DNA of 64,000 nucleotides, from NCBI RefSeq assembly GCF_052115865.1, contig NZ_JBQKME010000004.1:62001-126000 (forward strand). Reading direction: 5' to 3'. This DNA comes from Fundicoccus_A sp052115865. Lineage in GTDB: Bacteria > Bacillota > Bacilli > Lactobacillales > Aerococcaceae. A program made the position numbers and the translations under genes. Below, in pieces: positions 34,267 through 41,692 of the stretch. The number at the start of each line of letters is the position of its first letter. Position 1 is the first letter of the stretch. The notes beneath the pieces were generated by a model. The model ran no database searches, was not told the origin of the DNA, and was given only the letters and a program-made list of their open reading frames with translations.

Positions 34267-35211
34267 ATGACAAGACAGTATCAAGATTTAGTTAAATTTG
34301 TATTGGAAAATGGAGACCGTAAAACAGACCGTACGGGTGTTGGGACAGTGAGTACTTTCGGTTACCAAATGCGTTTTGACTTAAATGAAGGCTTTCCTTT
34401 ACTCACTTCCAAAAGAGTGCCATTCAAGTTAGTAAAAAGTGAATTATTATGGTTCTTAAGAGGCGATACGAATATTCGTTATTTATTAGAAAATAATAAT
34501 CATATATGGGATGAATGGGCATTTGAACGTTATGTTAAAAGTGATGCTTATCATGGACCGGATATGACAGATTTTGGCTTAAAAGCGATAGAAGACCCCG
34601 AATTTAATGCAGTTTACCAAGAAGAAATGAAAAAATTCCAAGAAAAAATCTTAGCAGATGAAGCATTTGCGACTGTATATGGTGAACTTGGAGATGTTTA
34701 CGGTAAGCAATGGCGGAGTTGGGAACTTCGTGATGGTGGGACTTTAGACCAAATTGCTAACGTGATTGAGCAAATCAAAAAAAATCCTGATTCAAGACGT
34801 TTAATTGTAACGGCTTGGAATCCAGAAGATGTGCCAAATGCCGCTTTACCTCCTTGTCATACACTCTTTCAATTTTATGTGAATGACGGTAAATTAAGCT
34901 GTCAATTGTACCAGCGAAGTGCAGATATTTTCTTAGGGGTTCCTTTTAATATTGCTAGTTATGCATTATTAACGCACTTGATTGCTAGAGAAACTGGACT
35001 AGGTGTTGGTGAATTTGTCCATACGCTAGGAGATGCTCACTTATACAGCAACCATTTAGAGCAGGCTGAATTATTAATTAGCCGTGATGTTCGTAGTTTA
35101 CCGACCTTACATATTGAAGGGGACGCACCGATTGATCAAATTGACATAGATGCCATTACGGTGACTGACTACCATCCACATCCTACAATCAAAGCACCAA
35201 TTGCAGTCTAG
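34267..35211 (+). CDS. thyA: Thymidylate synthase
   Basis: Converts dUMP to dTMP using methylene-tetrahydrofolate. The 314 residues carry DRTGVGTVSTFGYQMRFDL near the N-terminus, RRLIVTAWNPEDVPNAALPPCHTLFQ with the catalytic Cys in the PPCHT motif (about 197-201), and CQLYQRSADIFLGVPFNIA further on. An insertion around 85-140 is typical of the long lactobacillar form. It is 12 bp after the ABC-F gene and 16 bp before folA, which regenerates its folate cofactor. Confidence 0.97.
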   Translation: MTRQYQDLVKFVLENGDRKTDRTGVGTVSTFGYQMRFDLNEGFPLLTSKRVPFKLVKSELLWFLRGDTNIRYLLENNNHIWDEWAFERYVKSDAYHGPDMTDFGLKAIEDPEFNAVYQEEMKKFQEKILADEAFATVYGELGDVYGKQWRSWELRDGGTLDQIANVIEQIKKNPDSRRLIVTAWNPEDVPNAALPPCHTLFQFYVNDGKLSCQLYQRSADIFLGVPFNIASYALLTHLIARETGLGVGEFVHTLGDAHLYSNHLEQAELLISRDVRSLPTLHIEGDAPIDQIDIDAITVTDYHPHPTIKAPIAV

Positions 35212-35227
35212 AAAAGAGGCGTAATTT

Positions 35228-35719
35228 ATGATTACTTATGTATATGCACAAGATAATAATGGAACTATTGGTTATCAAAACCAAGTACCTTGGTCACTTC
35301 CAAACGATATGGCTTTTTTCAAAGCGACTACAATGGGCCATCCCATATTAATGGGGCGAAAAACCTTTGAATCTATGGATAAACGCTTGTTGCCTGGCCG
35401 CCAAACCATCGTGATGACTAACCAACCCCATTATGGTGAAGACATTGAAGGCTTAATGGTTGTCCATACAGAAAATCAAGTGCTTGAATTAGCAAAAAAC
35501 CAAGAAGTCATGGTAATTGGTGGAGCACAAATATTTAAATTATTGATGCCTTATGCGAATATAATTATTCGTACGGTGATTGATGGCCAATTTCCTTCAG
35601 ATGTAACAGTTGATGAAATTGATACGACAAAATGGACCTTGGATAAAACTGAAGAAGGCATCGTAGATGAAAAAAACCTCTACCCACATCGCTTTGAATG
35701 GTGGAGTCGTAAAGTATGA
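35228..35719 (+). CDS. folA: Dihydrofolate reductase
   Basis: Reduces dihydrofolate to tetrahydrofolate, completing the thymidylate cycle with thyA. The 163-residue sequence has the substrate/NADPH segments GTIGYQNQVPWSLPNDMAFFKATT (about 13-36, with the conserved PW and the Asp27 equivalent in NDM), HPILMGRKTFESM and VIGGAQIF. Its stop codon overlaps the start of the next gene (ATGA). I see no obvious trimethoprim-resistance change by eye. Confidence 0.95.
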   Translation: MITYVYAQDNNGTIGYQNQVPWSLPNDMAFFKATTMGHPILMGRKTFESMDKRLLPGRQTIVMTNQPHYGEDIEGLMVVHTENQVLELAKNQEVMVIGGAQIFKLLMPYANIIIRTVIDGQFPSDVTVDEIDTTKWTLDKTEEGIVDEKNLYPHRFEWWSRKV

Positions 35720-36726
35720 AAATAAAATTCTTGTTTTTAGCAGTTTTGTTATTTGTATTTTCGTATAATACTGTTTTAGCTCAATCTGAAGGGGATTATG
35801 TCATCGAAGAGGTCGAGGAATGGATTCAAGAAAGTGAAAGCCTAGACCTTGACGAAGCGGAAGCTTTAATTTTAGACGATAAAAATCTTATTTCGATTGA
35901 CCTTTCCCAAAACCAACTAACACAAATAAATACCGCTATTGATAACTTACAATCGTCATTAGACCAATTAGGTTTGTACTTACAAATTAGTGATAATGTA
36001 GTACATTTTGAAGTAGATGAAAATGATTCAGCAAGCTTTCAAATGCCTTCGGCCAGTGTGATTAAGTTATTTATTTTGGCGGTTTATTATAAGCAAGTTG
36101 CAGATGGTGAAATCGATCCGGAGGAATTATACAGCCTAGAAGCTTCGGATATTGTTGGGGGAAGTGGTGCCTTACAAAGTTTACCTCTTGGCAGTGAACA
36201 CAGCTTAGAAACTTTAGCTCAATTAATGATTCAAGTCAGTGATAATACCGCAACCAATGTTTTAATAGACCGTCTTGGTGGTTTAGAAGCAGTGAATGAT
36301 GCGATTCATGAGTTTGGTTTTTTACAGACAGAATTAAATCGCTATATGATGGATCAAGCAGCAGTTGATCGTGGTGAAGAAAATCTAACTTCAGCGATTG
36401 ATGTGGCTAATTTATTTTTAGCGGTGATTAATGGTTTTATTAATGGTCCTGAATTGGACAATGATATGTTAGCCTTAATGTCACAACATGGACCGGTTAA
36501 ACATACAAGGGATTTAGATAATAATCGTGATTATTATGGTAAAACAGGTGAATATCCTTTGGAAGGTATTGAAAATGATGCCTTAATGTATTTTGTTGAA
36601 ACAGATGAAGGTGATATTCCTGTTATTATCGTTTCGCTAACACAAGGCGATGATTCGGCCCTGCAAATTGATGCAATGGCTGAATTTGGCAGTGAAATTG
36701 AACGGATTATTAAGGAGAATAATTAA
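35716..36726 (+). CDS. Secreted serine hydrolase of the class A beta-lactamase fold
   Basis: A 336-residue exported protein. The signal peptide is MKIKFLFLAVLLFVFSYNTV followed by LAQ. The penicillin-interactive motifs are present in order: SxxK (Ser114 to Lys117 in SASVIKLF), SDN (175-177) and KTG in YYGKTGEYP. I do not see a clear omega-loop ExxLN, so true beta-lactamase activity is doubtful. Lactobacillales carry many such wall-associated homologues of unknown substrate. It overlaps folA by 4 bp and ends before a terminator; its position behind thyA-folA appears to be organisational only. Confidence 0.78.
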   Translation: MKIKFLFLAVLLFVFSYNTVLAQSEGDYVIEEVEEWIQESESLDLDEAEALILDDKNLISIDLSQNQLTQINTAIDNLQSSLDQLGLYLQISDNVVHFEVDENDSASFQMPSASVIKLFILAVYYKQVADGEIDPEELYSLEASDIVGGSGALQSLPLGSEHSLETLAQLMIQVSDNTATNVLIDRLGGLEAVNDAIHEFGFLQTELNRYMMDQAAVDRGEENLTSAIDVANLFLAVINGFINGPELDNDMLALMSQHGPVKHTRDLDNNRDYYGKTGEYPLEGIENDALMYFVETDEGDIPVIIVSLTQGDDSALQIDAMAEFGSEIERIIKENN

Positions 36727-36729
36727 ATT

Positions 36730-36773
36730 AGCGGGCCTAGTTGAGGATTAAGTTCCTGAGCTGGGCTTTTTTC
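36730..36773 (+). terminator. Terminator after the serine hydrolase gene
   Basis: AGCGGGCCTAG...AGGA and TCCTGAGCTGGGCT form an imperfect GC-rich stem, followed by TTTTTTCT. Confidence 0.65.
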
Positions 36774-36794
36774 TATGAAATGAGCTTAATTTCA

Positions 36795-36836
36795 TTGATG
36801 TAATATTTATTGATGGTTATAATGTATACGCATACA
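36795..36836 (+). promoter_or_regulatory. Promoter with overlapping palindromic operator for the Gfo/Idh operon
   Basis: TTGATG (36795-36800), 17 bp, TATAAT (36818-36823). Directly overlapping the end of the -10 box is TGTATACGCATACA (36823-36836), a near-perfect palindrome at the transcription start, placed as a repressor operator. GntR-family regulators bind sites of this general form, but no regulator gene is adjacent, so the binder is unknown. A leader of about 65 bases precedes the first start codon. Confidence 0.65.
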
Positions 36837-36899
36837 TAAAGGAGGTTGCTGTGTTTTTATTTATTAACTAATAATGGTAACACGAAAGGAGATATTTAA

Positions 36900-38069
36900 T
36901 TGAACAAAAAACTAAAATTTGCGGTAGTTGGTTGTGGGACACAAGGTTCAACTTATGCGGGTTTAATTGAAGCAGGAAAAATCCCAAGTATGGAACTCGT
37001 GGCTTTGTGTGATATTGATTCAAGTAAAAGGGAGAAATTAGCTGAACTTTATCCGGATAAAAAAATTTTTTCTGACTATAAAGAACTGATTGATAGCGGC
37101 TTGGTTGAAGCCATTATTACGACCGTCCCGCATTATTTACACCCTGAAATTGCTATGTATGCCATTGGTAAAGGGGTCCATGTCTTAAATGAGAAGCCTG
37201 CGGGTGTTTATACGAAACAAGTGAAAGAATTAAATGCTTTTGCGAGTCAACATTCAGAAGTTACCTATGCAATTATGTTTAACCAACGGAACAATCCCCT
37301 ATATCAACGGATTAAAAAAATTGTTGAAGATGGAGAAATTGGTAGTATCCGTCGAACCAATTGGATCATTACAACTTGGTACCGCCCAGATGCCTATTAC
37401 CAACAAAGTGAGTGGCGTGCCACATGGGGTGCCGAAGGCGGTGGCGTATTAGTGAATCAAGCGCCTCATCAATTGGATCTTATTCAGTGGATTGCTGGTG
37501 TACCAAAGACGGTCTATGCCAAAACATCCAATGGTTTTATGCGCGACATTCCCGTTGAAAACGAAGTGACAGCGATTCTTGATTATGGAAATGGAGCGAC
37601 AGGGGTATTTATTACGGCGACACACGATATTCTTGGAACAGATCGTTTAGAAATATTTGGAGATAAAGGTAAAATTATTGTTGAAAATAGTAATAAGGTG
37701 ACCGTAAAACGTTTATATAAATCCGAGCAAGAAATTAATGAGGGTATTGTAGCAACAGGGACAAGTTTTGAATTTCCAGATAACAAAGAAGTTCATGAAA
37801 TGATTGAAGAAGAAGTTTTTACGACTGAATCGGCTTGGGGCGGTCAACATGAAGGTGTTTTAGAAAATTTTGCCCGTCATATTTTGTTTGACGAACCATT
37901 ATTGGCGCCAGGAATTGAAGGAATTAATGGTGTGCGTTTAGCGAACGCCATCCATCTTTCCTCTTGGTTGGGGGAAGAAGTTTCGATTGAAAACTTCGAT
38001 GATGAATTATATCTGAAATTGCTTAACGAAAGAATTACAGCAGAAGGAAAATATTCAACGAAGAATTAG
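36900..38069 (+). CDS. Gfo/Idh/MocA-family oxidoreductase 1
   Basis: NAD(P)-dependent dehydrogenase, 389 residues. The Rossmann motif is VVGCGTQGSTYAG (9-21) and the conserved EKP lies at 98-100. The C-terminal substrate domain carries GGGVLVNQAPHQLDLIQW, with the Asp/His pair typical of sugar dehydrogenases. It starts with TTG at 36900 after AAAGGAGA. First gene of a four-gene accessory operon with two more oxidoreductases and a sugar-isomerase-like protein. Its substrate is unknown; a glycoside or inositol-type polyol is likely. Confidence 0.85.
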   Translation: MNKKLKFAVVGCGTQGSTYAGLIEAGKIPSMELVALCDIDSSKREKLAELYPDKKIFSDYKELIDSGLVEAIITTVPHYLHPEIAMYAIGKGVHVLNEKPAGVYTKQVKELNAFASQHSEVTYAIMFNQRNNPLYQRIKKIVEDGEIGSIRRTNWIITTWYRPDAYYQQSEWRATWGAEGGGVLVNQAPHQLDLIQWIAGVPKTVYAKTSNGFMRDIPVENEVTAILDYGNGATGVFITATHDILGTDRLEIFGDKGKIIVENSNKVTVKRLYKSEQEINEGIVATGTSFEFPDNKEVHEMIEEEVFTTESAWGGQHEGVLENFARHILFDEPLLAPGIEGINGVRLANAIHLSSWLGEEVSIENFDDELYLKLLNERITAEGKYSTKN

Positions 38070-38084
38070 ATTGGAGGATAGTAC

Positions 38085-39098
38085 GTGCTGAATGTTGCCA
38101 TAATCGGCTTAGGCGATGTGTCCGCTATCCATTACCTAAGCATTGAAAAAAGCCCCAATGCACAATTACTGGCGGTTTGCGATCAAAATATTAATTTAGA
38201 AAATAAATATCCCCAAATTCCATTTTATTCAGATGTTGAAACAATGTTAAAGAATGAAAAACTTGACGTCGTTCATATATGTTTACCACATCATTTACAC
38301 TATCCGATAACAAAACTTTGCGTAAGTTATGGTGTGCATGTTTTACAAGAAAAACCATTGGCCTTATCGTATAAAGAAGGTTTGGCGTTGAGTGATTTAC
38401 TTGCTCAAAGTTCGATTAAAGTTGCTGTTTGTTTCCAGAATCGCTACAATCTTAGCTTTTTAAAATTGCTGGAAGAACTGAAGGAAGCTGAAACAGGGAA
38501 AGTTTTAGCTGTTAAAGGTTTGGTTACATGGCATAGAAACGAAGCGTATTACAAAGAAAAACCTTGGCGTGGCAAATGGTCGACTGCTGGTGGAGGCACG
38601 ATTATTAACCAAGCCATTCATACATTGGATCTTATGCAGTTGATTGCAGGTTCAGTTAATGCCTGCCATGCAAGTTTATCCAATATTGCTAACATGCAGA
38701 TAGAAGTTGAAGATACTGCCGTCGCGACTTTTGATTTCGAAGATGACATTCATGGTTTTTACATGTCAACTAATGCTTATCGCTTCAATTCAAGTGTTCA
38801 AATTGAAGTTGTGACAGAAGCAGCGATATTTAATTTAATAAATAACTCTTTAATGAAGCGGGTTGGGGATGAAATGTCGGTTGTTATTGCGCAGGATGTT
38901 CTTATGGAAGGGAGTAAGTCTTATTATGGGGCGAGTCACGGTGTGTTGATTCAGGCCTTTTATGATGCGATTATCCACGATACGGATGATTATGTTCATG
39001 TCAGTGATGCGCTGCCTTCTATGTTGATGATAGATGGAATGAAACGTTCTTCAAATGAAAATAGAAAAATATTAATGGAGGAATTGATGCATGGTTAA
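38085..39098 (+). CDS. Gfo/Idh/MocA-family oxidoreductase 2
   Basis: Second dehydrogenase of the operon, 337 residues. NAD-binding motif VAIIGLGDVSAIHY (4-17), EKPLAL (about 92-97) and the C-terminal GGGTIINQAIHTLDLMQ motif are intact. The start is GTG with GGAGG ahead of it (TTGGAGGATAGTACGTG). It differs clearly from the first oxidoreductase, so it is not a recent duplicate. It overlaps the next gene by 8 bp. Function is probably oxidation or reduction of a sugar ring carbon; the substrate is not assignable. Confidence 0.85.
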   Translation: MLNVAIIGLGDVSAIHYLSIEKSPNAQLLAVCDQNINLENKYPQIPFYSDVETMLKNEKLDVVHICLPHHLHYPITKLCVSYGVHVLQEKPLALSYKEGLALSDLLAQSSIKVAVCFQNRYNLSFLKLLEELKEAETGKVLAVKGLVTWHRNEAYYKEKPWRGKWSTAGGGTIINQAIHTLDLMQLIAGSVNACHASLSNIANMQIEVEDTAVATFDFEDDIHGFYMSTNAYRFNSSVQIEVVTEAAIFNLINNSLMKRVGDEMSVVIAQDVLMEGSKSYYGASHGVLIQAFYDAIIHDTDDYVHVSDALPSMLMIDGMKRSSNENRKILMEELMHG

Positions 39099-39954
39099 AG
39101 TAAAAATTGGTGCCCAAGGATTTACAGTTAAACAGCAATTTCAAGATTTAGGTCCTTATGAAACGATGAGACGTATTGCTGGTATCGGCTATCGAGCGAT
39201 TGAAATTTCACAAGTAGATATGACAGCTGAAAATGTTGATCAATTAAAACGTGCAAGTGAAGATTTTAGTATTGAAATTGCCTCATTGAGTGCACATTTA
39301 AAGCCAAATTTTCCTGGGCATGAATCTTTAACGACGGACTATGATAAGATTGTGCAAGAATGTAGGACGTTAGATTGTGATTTATTAAGAATTGGCATGC
39401 TTCCAAGAGAATCGATGGAGTCGTTGGAGACTGTTTTGGCATTTTGTCATGAAGTGAATGAAGTGACCAGACGATTAAAAAAAGATGGGATTACACTTTA
39501 TTATCATAATCACCATATTGAATTTGCTAAATATAACGGGCAAACGATGTTGAATATTATCCGTGAAAATGCTCCTTTGCTTGGATTTGAATTGGATGTT
39601 CATTGGATTTGGCGTGGTGGAGCTGACCCTGTTAAAGTGATTAAGGATTACAAGGGTAAAGTTGAATTGATTCATTTAAAAGACTATCGTATTAGTCCCT
39701 TACCTGAGGAAGCATTTGAGGCTTCACGCAAAGGGGACCATGCTACTTTTGGTCAATATTTTAATAATTTAATTCAGTTTGCTGAATTGGGCACGGGAAC
39801 ATTAGATTTAAAAACCATTATTGAACAAAGTATTGATTCAGGTGCGCGATATTTATTGGTAGAACAAGATGATACCTATGGACGCGATCCTTTTGAAAGT
39901 TTAGCAGAATCCTTGCAACATTTAAAAGACTTAGGTTATGAAGATTTAATTTAA
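39091..39954 (+). CDS. Sugar phosphate isomerase/epimerase-like TIM barrel
   Basis: A 287-residue AP-endonuclease-2/xylose-isomerase-like barrel. Metal ligands expected for the family are visible: YYHNHHIEF (about 136-144), FELDVHWIWRGG (about 168-179), HLKDYR (about 192-197) and a final Glu in LVEQDDTYGRDP. Members include IolE-type dehydratases, 3-keto sugar epimerases and keto-glycoside lyases. Sitting between Gfo/Idh genes, it plausibly acts on a keto-sugar intermediate made by them. The start overlaps the previous gene by 8 bp and shares its GGAGG-containing end. Confidence 0.82.
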   Translation: MVKVKIGAQGFTVKQQFQDLGPYETMRRIAGIGYRAIEISQVDMTAENVDQLKRASEDFSIEIASLSAHLKPNFPGHESLTTDYDKIVQECRTLDCDLLRIGMLPRESMESLETVLAFCHEVNEVTRRLKKDGITLYYHNHHIEFAKYNGQTMLNIIRENAPLLGFELDVHWIWRGGADPVKVIKDYKGKVELIHLKDYRISPLPEEAFEASRKGDHATFGQYFNNLIQFAELGTGTLDLKTIIEQSIDSGARYLLVEQDDTYGRDPFESLAESLQHLKDLGYEDLI

Positions 39955-39968
39955 GGAGGGGTGAAGTC

Positions 39969-41042
39969 TTGTCTAAAAAAGAAGGAATGAATTACGCTCC
40001 AAAGGGTGAAGCGGTTTATGTAGTAGAACCAGGTGAATTTAAAGTTGGTGTCACGGCTTTAGATCACGGCCATATATATGGGATGTCGAATGGTTTGATT
40101 GAAGCAGGCGCAAGGATTAAATATGTCTATGATCCTGATCCAGAAAAAGTAAAGGCTTATTGCGAAGCTTTTCCCGATGTGGAAGTGACGGAATCGTTAG
40201 AGCAGATTTTAGACGATGAAGAAATTAAATTAGTGGCGGCTGCAGCTATTCCTGCATTACGTAGTGAATTAGGAAATCGTATTTTGCGTTCTGGTAAAGA
40301 TTATTTTACAGATAAGACAGGTTTTACTTCGTTAGAACAATTAGAAGAAACCAAGAAAGTTGTTGCGGAAACTGGCCATAAATATTGGGTATACTTCAGT
40401 GAACGACTGCATGTGGAAAGTGCTGTCCTGGCAGGGCGTTTAATTGAAGAAGGCCGTATCGGTAAAGTTATTCAAGTGACTGGTTTTGGACCACATCGGT
40501 TGGATAAGGAGAAAAGACCCGATTGGTTTTTTAAGAAGGATTTGTACGGCGGTATTTTGACGGATATCGGCAGCCATCAAATTGAGCAGTTTTTGTATTA
40601 TTCTTCAAATAAAGATGCACAACTTTTACATAGTAAAGTGGCCAATTACGCCAATCCAGATGTTCCAGAATTGGAAGATTTTGGAGATGCTACTTTAGTA
40701 GGTGAGAACGGAACAACTTTCTACTTTAAAGTGGACTGGTTTACGCCCGATGGTTTGTCAACTTGGGGAGATGGCCGTACTTTTATAACTGGAACAGAAG
40801 GAACCATTGAGGTTCGTAAGTATACTAATGTAGCAACTGATGTGACGGGTGATCATGTGTTTCTAGTAACTAAAGATGGGGAAGAGCATATTCGCGCAAA
40901 TGGTAAGGTTGGCTTCCCGTTTTTCGGTGAAATGATTCTAGATATTTTGAATGGAACCGAAAATGCAATGACTCAAGAACATATTTTTAAAGCTCAAGAG
41001 TTGTGTTTATTGGCACAGGATCAGGCGATAAGGATTCAGTAG
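39969..41042 (+). CDS. Gfo/Idh/MocA-family oxidoreductase 3, divergent
   Basis: Third oxidoreductase-type protein, 357 residues. The fold is recognisable: VGVTALDHGHIYGMSNG (about 27-43) at the Rossmann position, LYGGILTDIGSHQIEQFLYY (about 195-214) in the substrate domain and WFTPDGLSTWGDGRTFITGTEG (about 257-278). However, the glycine-rich GxGxxG is replaced by ALDHGH, and the usual EKP is DKT (in FTDKTGF). It may bind the cofactor differently or act as a non-redox lyase or hydrolase. It starts with TTG at 39969, after AAGGAGGGGTG. Last gene of the operon, followed by a terminator. Confidence 0.75.
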   Translation: MSKKEGMNYAPKGEAVYVVEPGEFKVGVTALDHGHIYGMSNGLIEAGARIKYVYDPDPEKVKAYCEAFPDVEVTESLEQILDDEEIKLVAAAAIPALRSELGNRILRSGKDYFTDKTGFTSLEQLEETKKVVAETGHKYWVYFSERLHVESAVLAGRLIEEGRIGKVIQVTGFGPHRLDKEKRPDWFFKKDLYGGILTDIGSHQIEQFLYYSSNKDAQLLHSKVANYANPDVPELEDFGDATLVGENGTTFYFKVDWFTPDGLSTWGDGRTFITGTEGTIEVRKYTNVATDVTGDHVFLVTKDGEEHIRANGKVGFPFFGEMILDILNGTENAMTQEHIFKAQELCLLAQDQAIRIQ

Positions 41043-41062
41043 TATAGAGTTGAATAAATTTT

Positions 41063-41111
41063 AAAGTTGATAACTTTGCAATGATTGTATTGCGGAGTTA
41101 TCAACTTTTTT
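41063..41111 (+). terminator. Long-stem terminator after the oxidoreductase operon (copy A)
   Basis: AAAGTTGATAACTTTGCAAT and ATTGCGGAGTTATCAACTTT form a 20-bp stem with two mismatches, followed by TTTTTTG. A clearly related hairpin recurs at 41615, on the other side of the repeat array. Confidence 0.88.
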
Positions 41112-41151
41112 GTGTGAAGGGGAGTGGGGGAATTTATTAATGGGTTTGTTG

Positions 41152-41496
41152 GAATACGTGCTTGTCAAATTAGAAGAGTTTTATCTACTTAGCAAACGCG
41201 TTATAGCTTTTGCGATGCTCTATGATCTGTTTACCAAACGCGTGCCCCTCAAACCCAAATACTTCCCTGCGTTCCTCAAACGTGTTCCCCTCAAACGAAA
41301 ATACTTCCCTGCGTTCCTCAAACGTGTTCCCCTCAAACCCAAATACTTTCCTGCGTTTGTCAAACGCGTTCCCCTCAAACCCAAATACTTCCCTGCGTTT
41401 ATCAAACGCGTTCCCCTCAAACCCAAATACTTCCTTGCGTTCCTCAAACGCGTTCCCCTCAACCCATTAACAAAACACACCTCTTTCCCAACCCCC
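41152..41496 (+). repeat. 42-bp tandem repeat array between two related terminators
   Basis: CCCCTC recurs at 41245, 41287, 41329, 41371, 41413 and 41455, exactly 42 bp apart, in units like AAACGCGTTCCCCTCAAACC followed by CAAATACTTCCCTGCGTTT. Weaker units precede at 41194 (AAACGCG again 42 bp before 41236) and about 41152, and the array decays after 41461. The centre is nearly identical between units and the edges are degenerate. At one unit junction GCGTTTG-T-CAAACGC is a perfect inverted repeat. All frames are open on both strands because 42 is a multiple of three; I do not treat any as a gene. The rest of 41043-41692 holds only the two hairpins. Confidence 0.85.
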
Positions 41497-41614
41497 TCAA
41501 ATAACCTTACCCTCAAATCTCCCCATCCTATTGAGTCATCCACCTAATTATGTTATAATTTCCTCAATAAGGGAATGAAGTTCTCCCTGCGCTATCAAAG
41601 CCGAACCACTTGTT

Positions 41615-41667
41615 AAAAGTTGATGACTTCTGCAATGAATAAATTGCAGAGTTGTCAACTTTTTTTG
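41615..41667 (+). terminator. Long-stem hairpin (copy B), just upstream of the antiporter
   Basis: AAAGTTGATGACTTCTGCAAT and ATTGCAGAGTTGTCAACTTT form a stem followed by TTTTTTT. It shares most of its sequence with copy A at 41063. No gene lies between the array and this hairpin, so it appears to be a duplicated terminator. Confidence 0.82.
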
Positions 41668-41692
41668 CTTCTCTGCATAAAGGAGAATGTAT

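Noticed and set aside
35716..36726. Calling the secreted serine hydrolase a beta-lactamase resistance gene
   Set aside because: SxxK, SDN and KTG are shared by many wall-associated relatives, and the omega-loop catalytic Glu motif is not evident.
41110..41547. Open frame encoding repeated KRVPLKPKYFPAF peptides
   Set aside because: The 42-bp period keeps every frame open once one unit lacks a stop; two other frames are open as well. The frame is an outcome of the repeat, and it has no convincing start or homology.
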